Assembly (NCBI RefSeq): GCF_964355755.1
Contig: NC_092674.1
Coordinates: 4,533,001 to 4,597,000, forward strand
Source: Antedon mediterranea
Taxonomy: Eukaryota; Echinodermata; Crinoidea; Comatulida; Antedonidae
DNA length: 64,000 nt
Reading direction: 5' to 3'
Shown: positions 49,512 to 62,260 of the stretch, in pieces
How the letters are laid out: every line of letters starts with the position of its first letter
Position numbering within the stretch: the first letter of the stretch is position 1
Notes under the pieces: model-generated
Seen by the model: only the letters and a program-made list of their open reading frames with translations
Told to the model about the DNA's origin: nothing
Database searches by the model: none
Made by a program: the position numbers and the translations under genes

Positions 49512-50940
49512 ATCCGAAAATGTGCTATGTAAACGTAATAATTAATTTGACTATTTCTAAAATTGTATACTACGGTACATGTTATCTTTCATACATTACA
49601 TTTGCAAAATAACAGTTTATATTAGTATTTCGACTTACGAATTTAAGTGTGCTTACTTTTGTTCATTTTTCAATTTGTTTTGTTGATTTGCGGTTATTTT
49701 TTTAACTGTTGATCTTTTGTTCTGGGTCCTACTTCAAGGCAAATGATAATAATGCTTTCTTTTTTTATTTCCCATTTGTATATTTTTTATATCATTATTA
49801 AATAAATAATGATGAAGGGCTAGTGTTGCCCGAAAGCTCTGCTTACTTTTCTGGCTGTTTTACTTATCGTTTTGATTTAGCTTTTCGCTTTTTTTTGTAC
49901 CTCCATTGAGATCCAGCCACTGATACCCACAGCATTGTCATTTTTCAGTAATTTGCCTTCAGGAATTATTAAATAAATAATAAATGTTGCTGAAAAAGCA
50001 TGGTAAACTGGTAAAAATACCTTTCAATATCGTTAAAAAAAATTACAAATCAAAATTATATTTAGCTATTTCATTAACAAAGAGAATAACTGTATAAATT
50101 ATGTAAAATTAAACATTGTGAAGTTGATGACATATTTTTGTGAAAATAATTTGATTGATTTCCGTTGGTCAGTCGTCCAGTTGGTATTCCATGACAATGT
50201 CCATCTGCCAGCTGGTTTATTATAAGAAAGGGATGTTACAAAACTTATACAAAATGAATTAAATAAACAACATTGATTGTTATTAGATATTGACAAATAG
50301 TAATTGGAAGACATGTTACGTGATTTCACTTCTCTAATTATTGTTAATGTATTATAGACTGCTACAGCGCGGTATCAAAGGTGAATTTTTATGAAATCAC
50401 ACTGTAAATAACGTTATAGCACTATTTGCTTTGCTAGTGAATTGGTCTTTCTTGTGGATATTTTAAACTTAAGTGAATAACGCATGCACATTACTCAGCG
50501 CTTTCGATTTCTAGTGGAAGAAATGGTTTAAACTTTATATCTGAACAATTATGGCGGCGATCCACAGGTAAAGGCGCGAGGATTAAAACGCTTAAAATGT
50601 TCAGACTATAGAATTGTTTTTAAAGTGCATAGGCCTATTATTAATAACAATGATATTTCCGAAAGTTAAATATTATAGCTATTAAAATCAAGAATATCAT
50701 CCATTATTAAGGTTAAACTATACTATGACATTACAATATCATTGTTTACTGATGAGCAACGATAAACACGTTTGACATGATTTATGGTCAAATTGTTTTT
50801 TATATCATGTCGTATCATTGGCGAAATGTAGGCCTATAAAACATTGCTGTTTCCACGTCAAAATGTTTCATTAGAATGCAATAGGCCTATTCATTAAATT
50901 GGAAAAGCTATTAAATACTGACAGAACCAATTAGTAAAAA
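49512..50940. other. Intergenic, nothing recognised
   Basis: AT-rich with a LINE-like AATAAATAATAAATG end near 49975 and AGGCCTA motifs. No gene signal. Confidence 0.4.
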
Positions 50941-50945
50941 CAACT

Positions 50946-51414
50946 CAACGCAAACACAGCATATTAACATATGACGGCAAACACGACATATTAACCTAGG
51001 ACGGCAAAAGCGACATATTAACCTAGGACGGCAATCGCGACATATTAACCTAGGACGGCAAACGCGAAATATTAACCTAGGACGGCAAACGCGACATATT
51101 AACCCGAGACGGCAAACACGACATATGACGGCAAACACGACATATTAATCTAGGACGGCAAAACGACATAGTAACCTATGACGACAAACACGACATATTA
51201 ACCTAGGACGGCAAACGCGACATATTAACCTAGGACGGTAAACGCGACATATTAACCTATGACGGCAAACACGACATATTAACCTAGGACGGCAAACACG
51301 ACATATTAACCTAGGACGGCAAACACGACATATTAATCTAGGACGAAAAACACGACATATTAACCTAGGTAGGACGGCAAACGCGACATAACATACGACG
51401 GCAAACACGACATA
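50946..51414. repeat. 27-bp minisatellite, about 17 copies
   Basis: Unit CTAGGACGGCAAACGCGACA plus TATTAAC, with CGCG/CACG variants and a few shortened units. The period is a multiple of 3 and gives spurious Cys/Arg-rich frames on the minus strand. Confidence 0.95.
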
Positions 51415-52465
51415 TAATTGACACCAACCGAGTGCACTAACACCCTCCCCTAAATAAGTAATTATAAACCTTGATTTGTCAGAGGAAATGTACTCGGTAC
51501 AATACAATGGCCTAGTGAGTTCTCGCCCACATGCCTAAGCTATTCTTAGGGATTTGTTCTGACATAAAAAATCCATTAAAATGCATCTGATAATAGTCTT
51601 TTTTTAAATGTTATGTAATATTTACTGAAACACAATAATAAGAATAAAGTGTTAAATTGCTAAATCTCTTCGGTAGTCGGTGGCATTACAATTGAAAACT
51701 ATTTTTAAAACATTCATGGCAGTTTAGGTTAGTTGATTACGTCAATCTTTTAGTTTTATGCCAGAAACAACAATCAATAATCTATCAAATTAGACATACA
51801 CATCGAAAAAGTAATCCCGTATAAAAAGACAATTTATAATCTAAACAAATATAGACTAAGAAATAGATAAAAATAGTCACAATCGTCACTAAAAAGTACA
51901 ACAGTGTACAACTGCATAATCATCCTATTTTGGAGTGATCTTGGGTTGAGAGATACTTGCATGCGTGACGTGTATATCTTCAGCTAGGCGCGCCTACTGG
52001 CAAGAACAAAGTAATTACTGTAGATAAAAGCATTTAATTTACTCATTTAATAAACTAGAATACGAAGATATTGATGTTCGCCCGAAGCAAGAAAGCAAGA
52101 TAAAGAGAAATATATCATTGTGTCATACGATAACATATCACAATATAGCATTTTGTGTGAAACGAATTTTACCTTAATAAAAACTAAAAAAGGGGATTTT
52201 TTTGTTCATTTAATATCCTGTTTATAACTAATTATAGCAATGTCCTTTCAGAGTACAAACACTGTTATAAAATGGGCCGCAGCGCTTGTTTAGAAATACA
52301 ACATATACACCCAAGCTTTTACCATAAGTGGGGTGTGTATTCTTCGATCCAAACACGCGTGTCACACGAGAGGTAAATTAAAATAATGTTGGTGAGTTAA
52401 TTAAGTATCATTCTATGTCACACAATACTATGCGTACAAAATTTTTATTTTATTTTAAATTCTTA
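51415..52465. other. Intergenic, nothing recognised
   Basis: No gene, RNA or repeat structure noticed. Confidence 0.4.
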
Positions 52466-52606
52466 AGCTCTGTCTACGCTATCAAACTAGTTTGACAAAA
52501 AATGTGTGATGTGCCCAAAGATAGAAGTGATATGACGTCATCATGTCCATATATGGGTACATCACGTTTGTTTGTCACATAACGTTTGATAGTGTAGACA
52601 GAGCTT
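52466..52606. mobile_element. MITE family B, full copy
   Basis: AGCTCTGTCTACGCTATCAAAC ... GTTTGATAGTGTAGACAGAG CTT, TA on both sides. Confidence 0.88.
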
Positions 52607-53102
52607 TAGAGAGCAGACGGTCTTTCATTAAAGTCGAGTAGTCTATGATTTCAAAACCCAAAGCCCATTAAAAACGTATAACTAAAAGTTTCTGGCTCAA
52701 CAACATACTATCATGTACAAATGCTATTCGAAATCAGCTTTTGTTAAAGATCCTTAAAACATGTTACAGGATACAATATCCTTATAGTCTCAAGGTGTAA
52801 GTATCTTTATTGATATTTTGTTAAACCAGATTTACTGATTCATTATGACGCAATGATGTGTGAATGACATTGAGCACCATAATAATACCTGTGCACATGC
52901 GCACTTCAATATCAGGAAACCATGAGCAATTTCTTTTGTATATTGGTTGATTGGAGGGTCGCCCTTTTATCCACCTTGAACTACCTTTTTATACACGACT
53001 GTATAATGCTATAACAAAATATGATATTATAAAATTATCATTATTTTGCGATAGTAATGCACCACAACTCCCGACCCCCCTCCCCGATTAATGATCATAG
53101 AG

Positions 53103-53368
53103 GTGTGAGTGGCCAAGTGGTCTCTTCTCGGATAAGGACTATAAACAGTAGGTCCAGTATAAACATCTGGCTCATGTGCACTTTAAAGAACCTAGTACTG
53201 TACATCGTTCGAGACGAGTAGGGGGTTACCCCGGTGTACTAGTATATCACAGCACACTGTCACACATAGACACTTATCATAACTCATCAAGAGGGCCCCT
53301 TGTTTGTCAGCATAGGCTGTTTAGGGTTGCCTTCTATAAATAAGGTGAAATAAAATAAAATAAAATAA
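53103..53368 (+). mobile_element. tRNA-derived SINE family S, B box deleted
   Basis: GTGAGTGGCCAAGTGGTCT runs directly into CTTCTCGGATAAGGACTATA, so about 90 bases of the tRNA-like part, including the B box, are missing. The body and (AAATA)n tail are kept. It should not be transcribable by polymerase III. Confidence 0.8.
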
Positions 53369-54738
53369 CATGTTGACTATTATTCCTATATTGACTATGA
53401 CAATCCGCTTCTAACCGACATACATGAACAATAAAACGTGGCTATGACAGCTGACTATACACATTTATATGAAATAAAATACATTTTGGTTCAGAGACTA
53501 TACTCATATAACACTGTAGTCCTATGTATGTGGCCATAGTCACATAATCACTTGGTGACGCTATTTACCTTAAATAAAGTATTTCACTTAAGTCAATATA
53601 AGGAGTTCTATTCACTCATTACATATGATGCATCTATTAGCCAGATGAAAAGTCACTGGAATCCTTAATATGAGAGGTCTCTGTTTTCTAAGTCGATTCG
53701 TACCAATTTTAAGGCTTTCCGGTATTGAGTTATAAGTCGACCTACTAATACTTTAACATGGTACTGGTAGATATAATTCAATGTCCTTTAGATTTAAATG
53801 AACGGGATTCACCAACCTGATAGCTGAAAATGTCCACTGTAACACCTAATGACCAGTTGAAAACTAAATGGTCAAACATCGGCCACCGACACATTCATAG
53901 TTATACGGTAATAATTTTAAATTTTTTCGTTCGTATTTCAACTAACAATATGCGTGGAAATCATTGAAGCGACAGGAAGTTAGTATTAGGTCTATTCCAA
54001 ACAAAAGCGCCCGGTTCTGACTGACCGCATTCGTATTATTAGTAATAAAATGCACTGAAGTACCAAATTCCTAACGGGAAAGTTGTTATTCTTTCGCCGT
54101 CTTCCTTTCATCGCACACCAACTAAAGTAATAGCAATTAGGGCTACAATATGTGATGTTTTATCCCGATGCCTAATTAAATTGTATGATAAAAATTATAA
54201 GATTAGAAATTGTGGGCCTAACAATACACGTCAGGGTGGAACATGTCCAAAAGGACGTACAGAACAAGGTTCGGACCGGCCGAGCTTCACCGCATTAGGC
54301 CTGGGTATTCTTTAGCTCTACATTATACACTATTGTATATGTCAACATAAATTTCCTTTTGGACAAATAAAATGAACTGTGATAGGCCTATACCTCCATC
54401 GATAATTGTACTGCTGTAAAGTCTATTATTCTGACTCTAGATTACACACGAACATCTGATCGATAGTACATCAAACACTTGTTGATCGTATAATGTTAAT
54501 ATTCATAACAATTCATCACGAGCTTAATTATTTCTGTCACACAGGTTAATTGTAAACTAAATTAAGACTTGATGAGATGAAATAGTAAGGCTATGTACAA
54601 CCCTTAACAGGGATGTCCTATGAATAGGAGTTGAAACCTAAGATATTTCCCCTCGTTCGTTTCACGGAAAAGTGTCTACTAAATTAAGGGCATTCCAAAT
54701 GAGGAGTTCACTTTATGGTATTTCCAGAAAATGAACCC
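53369..54738. other. Intergenic, nothing recognised
   Basis: No gene or structured repeat noticed. Confidence 0.4.
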
Positions 54739-54985
54739 TTAAGGCCCATTTACACTAGAACGATAACGATCTACGATAAATAGATCAATAATAACAATAA
54801 CATCGTTGTATTGCCACAATATTAAATGCTCTTACTGATCATGACGTAATTTGACTGGACATGTGAAAATGTAATTTTCATCAAAGGCAGCTAGATGGTT
54901 ATTCTATAGTTCTAGAATAAAAATTGTGTAGATTGCATATTTGTCTATTTATTCGTCGATCGTCCTAGTGTAAATGGGCCTTTAA
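54739..54985. mobile_element. TTAA-flanked MITE
   Basis: TTAAGGCCCATTTACACTAG ... CTAGTGTAAATGGGCCTTTAA. Inverted repeats of about 25 bp; TTAA at both ends suggests a piggyBac-type element. Confidence 0.8.
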
Positions 54986-55670
54986 TTTAGAATACTGTAC
55001 CTCTATTCAGTGGGCATGTCATATCTTTATTGCGTCTTATTAGCATCCATGATCGTCCATACAAATTGTGGATACCACTTTAAATTGGACACACTATTAG
55101 TATAATAGCAATTAACACAGGTCAATGTGTCATGTTTATTGGCGTGCATGGTATCGCAAAACTGTTAATACATTTTCTATGAAGTGCTCTTTCTTCGATT
55201 AAGAAGTGAATACAGTAATTACTAAATTCTGTATGGAAATGAAAAATTAACTCGGTTACCGGCGCCAATATTAACACGCTAAAATGATTTCTCATAACGC
55301 ATGAGAGACCTGGAATACGTGTCGAAATTTCAGGGATGTATGAGTGATAACTTACTTGATATTATTAGATGCGCTAAGATGATTATAAATATAATCATAT
55401 TCATCTTTCTGTAATCCAATTTAAATATTATAAATGTATACGTTTCTTATCGCATTAAAATTCATCTGCTTCCAACAAATATTATTTGATAACAATTTCA
55501 TTTACGTTGAAACTTACCCAGCGTTTCATGCGTTATCATCGCACTTTCTCAATGTTGTGATATCAGCTTGGTTTGCTGGTTAGTTTTACTTTAGTGTCAT
55601 TAGGCCTATATTATCTATAATATTGTATAGGCTCAAATTTAGAAATATTAAAGAGGTACGTATAGGTATA
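54986..55670. other. Intergenic, nothing recognised
   Basis: No gene or structured repeat noticed. Confidence 0.4.
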
Positions 55671-55791
55671 AAGCTATGTCTACACTATCAAACTTTATGT
55701 GACAACAACAAAATGTGATGTGCCCATATATGGACATGATGACTACCACATTTGGGCACATCACACTTGTTTGATAGTGTAGACGGAGCTT
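55671..55791. mobile_element. MITE family B, short copy with TA flanks
   Basis: TA|AAGCTATGTCTACACTATC ... TGATAGTGTAGACGGAGCTT|TA. Confidence 0.88.
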
Positions 55792-55900
55792 TAAAATATG
55801 TATACAATAACACGAGTACTATAATGAAGAATATCGTGAATATTATTGTTCATCTTTATTCACGTACGCACAACGCAATACAGCACATGTATTGTTGTTA

Positions 55901-56081
55901 AAGCGTGGTTCCCACTAGCGACGCAACACAAGGACGTAACGCAACGCAAGTGAATTGACCAATCACAAGCGATGGCTTATTCGCTTGTGATTGCTAACTG
56001 TCTATAACTTCGCTTGTCATTGGTTAAAACGCTTGCGTTGCGTTTACGTCCTTGCGTTACGTTCTAGTGGGAACCACGCTT
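55901..56081. mobile_element. MITE family A, full copy with TA flanks
   Basis: TA|AAGCGTGGTTCCCACTAGC ... CTAGTGGGAACCACGCTT|TA. Nearly identical to 26176-26356. Confidence 0.92.
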
Positions 56082-56945
56082 TACCAAGTAAGAACCGCAT
56101 TAAAGTAAATCTAGGCTTAACGGTATTAACATCAAGTAACATCAGAATGCAAAAGAATTTGAACATAATCTCAGGATTTGATATAAAACACCAGTCTCTT
56201 TCCATGAACTACCATTTAAAAATGAATTAATTGTCAGAATAACTATCTTCAATCATTCCTTAAAATTACGAATTAAAATTTGGTCATAATTATACTGCTT
56301 AAAATCAGTGTATGTATAAACGGCAACTTCTTTTAAGAAGTTAAATTAAAATTAAAATTAAAATTTAAGATTAATTTAAGAAGACCGGATATTGTGTAAG
56401 TAGCATGATATGGGAAAAGATGATACGAAACCAAATCATTCTCTTTCAAAGAATAATATAAGAAAAAATTGTGACTCAATTATCGATGTTAATAACAAAA
56501 CAATAACCTCGGTCACAGAAACAGATACATTCAACCAAGACTGAGAAGTGACTTAGCTTGTAGAGCCAAGTATGCTAATTTTGTATTTATTTCTGACTGA
56601 TTATGTAGGCCTAATGCGTATGATAAATCAAAGTTCTTGGAAATTATCGGTGTTAAATTGTTAATAAATGCTTATTAATAACATCTTGTAATAAATTACA
56701 TCAATTAATAAGTATATTAATCATTACGAAAATTAATAATACAGTATATGAATCAGAAATGTGTCTAAAGAGTGCATGTGCCATAAGTATTGGCGAAGTT
56801 TTGTTTTCACGGCTACGCAACTTTTGAGTCCAACATGGTGCGCATGCTCATATGTTTCTGATCGTGTCCAGAACGACTCGATAGGCTCATAATCTAGGCT
56901 CAAATACTGGAAACATATTCCCATAATAATGCAGCTATAGTAATC
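56082..56945. other. Intergenic, nothing recognised
   Basis: An (ATTAAA)n-like run lies near 56343-56365. Otherwise nothing. Confidence 0.4.
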
Positions 56946-57110
56946 AAACTGATCTAACTCCCGGTACCCATTTTATACACCTGTGTGGAGAGAGGCAACT
57001 GTAAGTGTCTTGCCTTAGGATACAAGCAATGCGGCGAAAGTTGGATTCGAACCACGATTTCACAATCAGTAATCCAACGTCTAACACGCTGCGCCACACG
57101 CCTTCTTTAA
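56946..57110 (-). mobile_element. tRNA-derived SINE, second family
   Basis: Minus strand: A box TGGCGCAGCGTGTTAGACG (57078-57096), B box GGTTCGAATCC (57043-57053), then GTATCCTAAGGCAAGACACT, TGCCTCTCTCCACACAGG and TGTATAAAATGGGTACC. The non-tRNA part resembles a SINE body that is common in marine invertebrate genomes (recollection, not searched). Confidence 0.75.
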
Positions 57111-57559
57111 TTAAAAAGTAACAGAGTACCATAGTGTACTGAACTGATGTTCATCAATGTCCGGAAAATCAGCGTTGAAAATGTGTAATAAAACGTCTAG
57201 TGCGCCTGTCGAGCTTGTTACGATGTCAGCGCACCATACGGCTATTCTGCACGTAAGGTTATTTACGATGAATGTATTTATTCTATGAGTTGATTGATCA
57301 GTGTTTTCATCATGTTGCAGTAACATAACTGTTGTTATGGTCTAAGGTAAAAAGGTCTTAAAATCTAGGCTACATAGCTAGGTCGAATGGTTTATATTAT
57401 AAAGGTTATATGAAAAGTACTGACGTACGACAGGATCATATTGTTGTGAACCTACGGTTTTAAATAATTCACTTAAAGCGTATATCACTGTATTTGTATT
57501 GTTAAAGTTACATAAACATGCTATTTGTGTATACGTAAGCAAAGTTTGGTTATACTGTA

Positions 57560-57702
57560 AAGTCTACACTATCAAAGTTTATGTGACAACAAAATGTGAT
57601 ATGGACCTGATGATGTCATATCACTACCATATTTGGACATATCACTATCATATTTGGGCACATCACACATTTTTGTCTAGTTTGATAGTGTAGACAGAGC
57701 TT
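57560..57702. mobile_element. MITE family B
   Basis: AAGTCTACACTATCAAAGTT ... TTTGATAGTGTAGACAGAGC TT. The centre GATGATGTCATATCACTACC matches other copies. Confidence 0.85.
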
Positions 57703-58003
57703 AATGTAATTAAACTGTTGTTTTCTTTAACGCACGTTTTGAAATAGGCCTACAATAAACAATGTTTATGATTTAGTAAAAAAGAAAGCTTGCTGAAATT
57801 GCATAGTCGGGATAAAGAGTCGATAAGGTGTAATCAGAAAATAACGAAAAAAGTAGAAAACGGAAATTTAATGTACGAAAATGAAATGTGAACGAAATAT
57901 GTATGAAATGTTGAATGAATAAAGGTGGTGGTTAACCACAAAAGAGAGAAAAAAAAGTGTAGTTACTGAAGTTGCAGTAGAATAATGTTGGTATTATGGT
58001 CCA

Positions 58004-58203
58004 TTAAGGTCAACGCAGACAGCGTCGTACGACGAGGCTCGACGAGTCTTCTCGTCGGAAGAAAGTTAAGAATGTTTAAAGTTCTTCTGACGACCTAAAA
58101 ATTACGCCCGACACTACCTCAGGACGACTCGTATCAGACCACACCGACGAGTCAAGAGGTTTCGTCGGGCCTCATCGTATGATGCTGTCTGAGTTGGCCT
58201 TAA
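58004..58203. mobile_element. TTAA-flanked MITE, GC-rich
   Basis: TTAAGGTCAACGCAGACAGC ... GCTGTCTGAGTTGGCCTTAA, arms about 35 bp with mismatches. The interior is rich in CGACGAG. TTAA ends suggest piggyBac-type mobilisation; unrelated in sequence to the 54739 element. Confidence 0.8.
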
Positions 58204-58600
58204 CACATGAGAATGTGAATATGTGTCGCCTATACCTTACAAGAATGAGGATGAAATTAAAACTATGATAATTATAAATTCGATCACACTGTATTCCAAG
58301 AATTATGTACGACTATGTGTTACCTCTTTGATTAAGATCAGACTAATCAGTAGAATTAGATCGAATAATTAGATCAGTATCACACGACGAAGATTGTTTT
58401 AATTGGAGTTGATAGGCATGTTTAACAACTGCATGCCTACTGCGTACATGCAGAAAAGCAACGTGGTTAAATGCTGATATATCAGCATGTGTTTGCCCTA
58501 AGATGGTAGGATATTCGACCTAGCGTTTAGGCATAAACCCAGCTAATTAAAAGTAGTGTTTATATTATCTCAACTATGATCATTATCAGGTAGGCCTACT

Positions 58601-58712
58601 AAGGCTTGGTGATCCCACTAGGACGAAACGCAAGGACGTACTTAGGCTTGGTGATCCCACTAGGACGAAACGCAAGGACGTACGCGCAACACAATAAGTG
58701 ACCAATCACTTT
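58601..58712. mobile_element. MITE family A left end, tandemly doubled
   Basis: AGGCTTGGTGATCCCACTAG plus GACGAAACGCAAGGACGTAC occurs twice 41 bases apart, then GTGACCAATCAC. The right half is missing. Confidence 0.7.
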
Positions 58713-58762
58713 ATAGGGACAGATAAACCACCGAATAGTATCGTCTCTCTCATCTTTACCAT

Positions 58763-59071
58763 AAATCTCTGTCTACACTATCAAACTTTATATGATAAAA
58801 AAATGTGATGATGTCATCACACTACCATATTCGGGCATATCACTACCATATTAGGGCATATCACACTTTTTGTTTAAACTATGTTTGATTCAAATAACGT
58901 ATTATCTTATATAAAAGAAAGAAATACAATGTTTTGTTTTAGCCCCAAACTAGTTTAACTTTATGGCCAAATATGGTAGTGATATGCCCAAAAATGATGA
59001 TATGACATCATCCATATATGGGCACATCACATTTTTTTGGTCACATAAAGTTTGATAGTGTAGACAGAGCT
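58763..59071. mobile_element. Two MITE family B copies in direct succession
   Basis: 58763-58888 keeps the left end (TCTCTGTCTACACTATCAAA). 58943-59071 keeps the right end (AAGTTTGATAGTGTAGACAG AGCTT). The 55 bases between are unrelated. Either one element split by an insertion with internal duplication, or two truncated copies. Confidence 0.7.
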
Positions 59072-59840
59072 TAAGGGTATAATTTCTTGGATTTACTGTA
59101 GGTATAATGGCAATATTAAAAGGCAGGTATATGCCTACACGTCGACCACATCCTTGGACACTCACGTACACGTCACTGGATCACCACATACACGTAAATG
59201 ATACATAATATACATGACAATCCTATGCTATGTTTCATATATTTGTATTTTTATCATACAAAACCTACAAATATTTTTTTACCCTACTCCGTAGTTTTTC
59301 ATTAAGTCTATTTGCACGATGCGTGCCAGAATAATATAAAGGTCGATTTCAAATAAATTATGCCAAGATGAATTACAACAAGAAGCAAGAACTTATTAGA
59401 GATGTGATAATTGAGTATGTCACGTGACAATTGGTTATTAATTATGTTGCATTAATAATAGTAACTCGATAATGACAAATGCATAGTGGAACATTGAGGG
59501 CGCACAACATATAATAATACAAGTTCGGTGCGTGTTCGTGTTTCAAAATTATGATTTCCAAGAATAACTCGAATTAAAATTTGGGTGGCGTCAAATAAAT
59601 GTAATTATATTTCGTCATTATATTTTTTCACGATTAATATATTGTTAACTGGGTAACTTGTAATAAGTGTAGTATTTTAATAGTATTTTCCTTTATAAAA
59701 TTACGTTCTACTTAAATGTTGTCGATAAATAAGTGCGTGATTAATATTGTTAAACAGTTATTTTTGTAATATGGTACCATATCATAAAACCCCCAAAAGA
59801 GGCCCAGTGGGCTTCTTTTCGAGGATTTACAATATATAAA
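59072..59840. other. Intergenic, nothing recognised
   Basis: No gene signal; AT-rich. Confidence 0.4.
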
Positions 59841-60440
59841 TGTTAAACTCGGAGCTGCCCTTTAAGTGTTTAAATGATATCACCAAGTTGGTGGCACTCT
59901 TACTATTTAGGTCTAATATATTAAGCTTTTCATAATGTTTTTAAATTATGTTCATAACGCGATAACACTTTGGATGTAAACGTTATCTGAATGATTCAAA
60001 TAACAACATAATATTATATATTAATATCAATAAATACATTTTAAAACTGGAGCTATCCTTTAAAGCGCAAAGGAAGTAAGAATGATGTTGGTGGCGCTTT
60101 TCCATATGGACACTGAGCTTGTAATGTTGTACATAACGTGGTAACACTTTGGATGTAAACGCTATCTAAATGATTTAAATAACAACATAACATTATACAT
60201 TTATATTATTATACAATAGTAGTAGGCCTATACATCAAACAATATACATCTTGAAACTGGAGCTATCCTTTAAAGTGCAAATAAAGTGAGTAGAATAATA
60301 ATGTTGGTGGCGCTCTTTCACGGGAACATTAAGCTTGAGTAATTATTGTTTCTATAATTAACAACGCGATATAATGTGGAATGTAAACATCATTAATTCG
60401 ATTAACAAAATATTATTATACTGTAGTAACAAAAGATTAC
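59841..60440. repeat. Three divergent tandem copies of a roughly 200-bp unit
   Basis: GGAGCTRYCCTTTAA at 59850, 60049 and 60259, each followed by TTGGTGGCRCTYTT and then AACACTTTGGATGTAAACG or a close variant. Divergence between copies is clear, so the duplication is old. Confidence 0.85.
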
Positions 60441-60659
60441 TAAAACATTGTTCTGAATAAAATGTTTGTTAAAATATTGTTACAGTGAATAATAAAACAG
60501 AAACAATTTGAATATGGATGCTTTACTAGAAAACGAGAAAAAAAAATCTATTAACAAAGTTATACTATTACTACTCATATAAAAAAAAAATACTGGTAGT
60601 GGATGGGCACTATCTAGTCTGGTTTTCAGACGGAGTTTTGACTTAATATTAGTAAAAAA

Positions 60660-60720
60660 GATAAATATTTTGGCATTTACGGCGTTTCATACGTATACTA
60701 CTTCAGCTTGTATTTTCAGA
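60660..60720. repeat. Dispersed GGCRTTTCATACGTAT motif element
   Basis: TTTGGCATTTACGGCGTTTCATACGTATAC with ACTTCAGCTTGTA after it. The same block occurs near 24184-24228, and shorter related forms near 13295 and 27205. Confidence 0.5.
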
Positions 60721-61239
60721 CAAAAAAAAAGACAATAAATTGGGGGAAGTCTAGGCACTATCTAGTTAGAAAATAATTCGTCATCGTAAGGCGTTATGGC
60801 ATACAGTAGTCGGATGCGGGGTGAAAAGATGTCCCAGGTTAATCGACTGTTTAGAAAGAGAGAATTCGGCTTCGTTCGAAAGATTGTTGAATACAAAGTT
60901 TCGGGATTATATATATTTATACTGTACTTCTCGGATTGAGGGAGTGACGTGTATCATACCTATTACCAGATGAACTAGTTGTGTGAAATTTAATCTTATC
61001 TATGTGTTAATCATAGTGTCATAAGGACAATTTGAATTTCTAATAATCTACTTTAAGAACAACGACGACGTATAAATTACGAAATTATATGAAATGAATT
61101 ATAGATATTAAGATATCCAGTGGACGTCATTAGCTAATAGCTAGCATTGTTCCAAATCTGTTCGTATATTTTATCAATATTGATATGCATTGCCAACAGC
61201 CAGTTCTAGGAGTTTCGTATACTATGAAACCGTGCAAAG

Positions 61240-61350
61240 TTACAACCGCTAATGTAGGAAACGCCAGCTATAAATGTCGAAACAACCGGTAATGTAAAAC
61301 AATCCACCGCTAATGTAGTAAAACCCCCAGCTTATGTAGTAAATACAAAT
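61240..61350. repeat. Degenerate AACCGCTAATGTAGTAAA repeat
   Basis: Five or so imperfect units (CCGCTAATGTAG, CCAGCTATAAATG, CCGGTAATGTAA, CCGCTAATGTAG, CCAGCTTATGTAG). Confidence 0.6.
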
Positions 61351-62048
61351 CACCCTTCTGTATGCGCCAAGACAAGTATATTCTCGATTAGTAAATAATG
61401 ATTAATATATTGCACGGCTGCGGTAAGTCTATACCACTACAGACAATATTTAAATAACTTATAATCATGATTAATTTCTAATTGTTTTTAAACGGTAAAT
61501 ACATAGTCAGAGCTAAGGGTCTTCTCTGAGCTACCAAGACAATGTCTAATACAACTGCCTGTGTCCTTTCAGTTTTTATTCTCGAATGTTGAATATCAGA
61601 CTGACAGCCTCCCATACCTCCTTCCGCAAAAAGGGTAGGTACGACTCTAGCTGCCGGAAAATATCTCCCTTAATTTTGCATACCCTAAATAATGCAAAAT
61701 AAATCACGGAGAAAATGCGCATACTGATTTACTATTAGAAAATCAATTCATATCACTCATAATATAATTCATTACATGCTATAGGCCTAAGTATTTTGTT
61801 TCAATGTAACGTGTATCTCCTTAATCGTAAACCATCCTATGGGAATTATTTTACATTTATGTACTCATATTACCGCATAATTATGTATATGTTACAATAT
61901 AGAATTATGCCTTAATAAATACCAGAGAGTGGAGGAAATTACAACTTGGACCCAAAAAAGCTACAACCTATTAATAATAATATTAACTTTAATAATAAGA
62001 ATATGGTTATGATATTATTTTAATGACCGCCATCTTCAATTACGCGAA

Positions 62049-62260
62049 ACGGAACAAGTGTGAATGCAGCTTTATGAAATCGACATTCGGAACAAGTGTG
62101 AATGCAGTTTTATGGAATCGACATTCCGAACAAGTGTGAATGCAGCTTTATGAAATCAACATTCGGACCAAGTATGATTTAGCTTTATGGAATTGACATT
62201 CGGAACAAGTGTGAATGAAGCTTTATGGAATCGACATTCGGAAGTGTGAACGTACTGTAG
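62049..62260. repeat. 38-bp minisatellite, five copies plus a partial
   Basis: Unit CGGAACAAGTGTGAATGCAG plus CTTTATGRAATCGACATT; one copy has a one-base loss. Confidence 0.92.

Noticed and set aside
49795-49850. Possible hammerhead ribozyme core (TGATGA-A-GGGC...GCCC-GAAA)
   Set aside because: The C before TGATGA is A, an extra A lies beside stem II, and no convincing stems I and III were found. Probably a chance or decayed element tail.
50911-51507. Cys/Arg-rich frames on the minus strand
   Set aside because: The 27-bp minisatellite read in frame; no signal peptide and regular CRVCRPRLI repeat only because 27 is divisible by 3.
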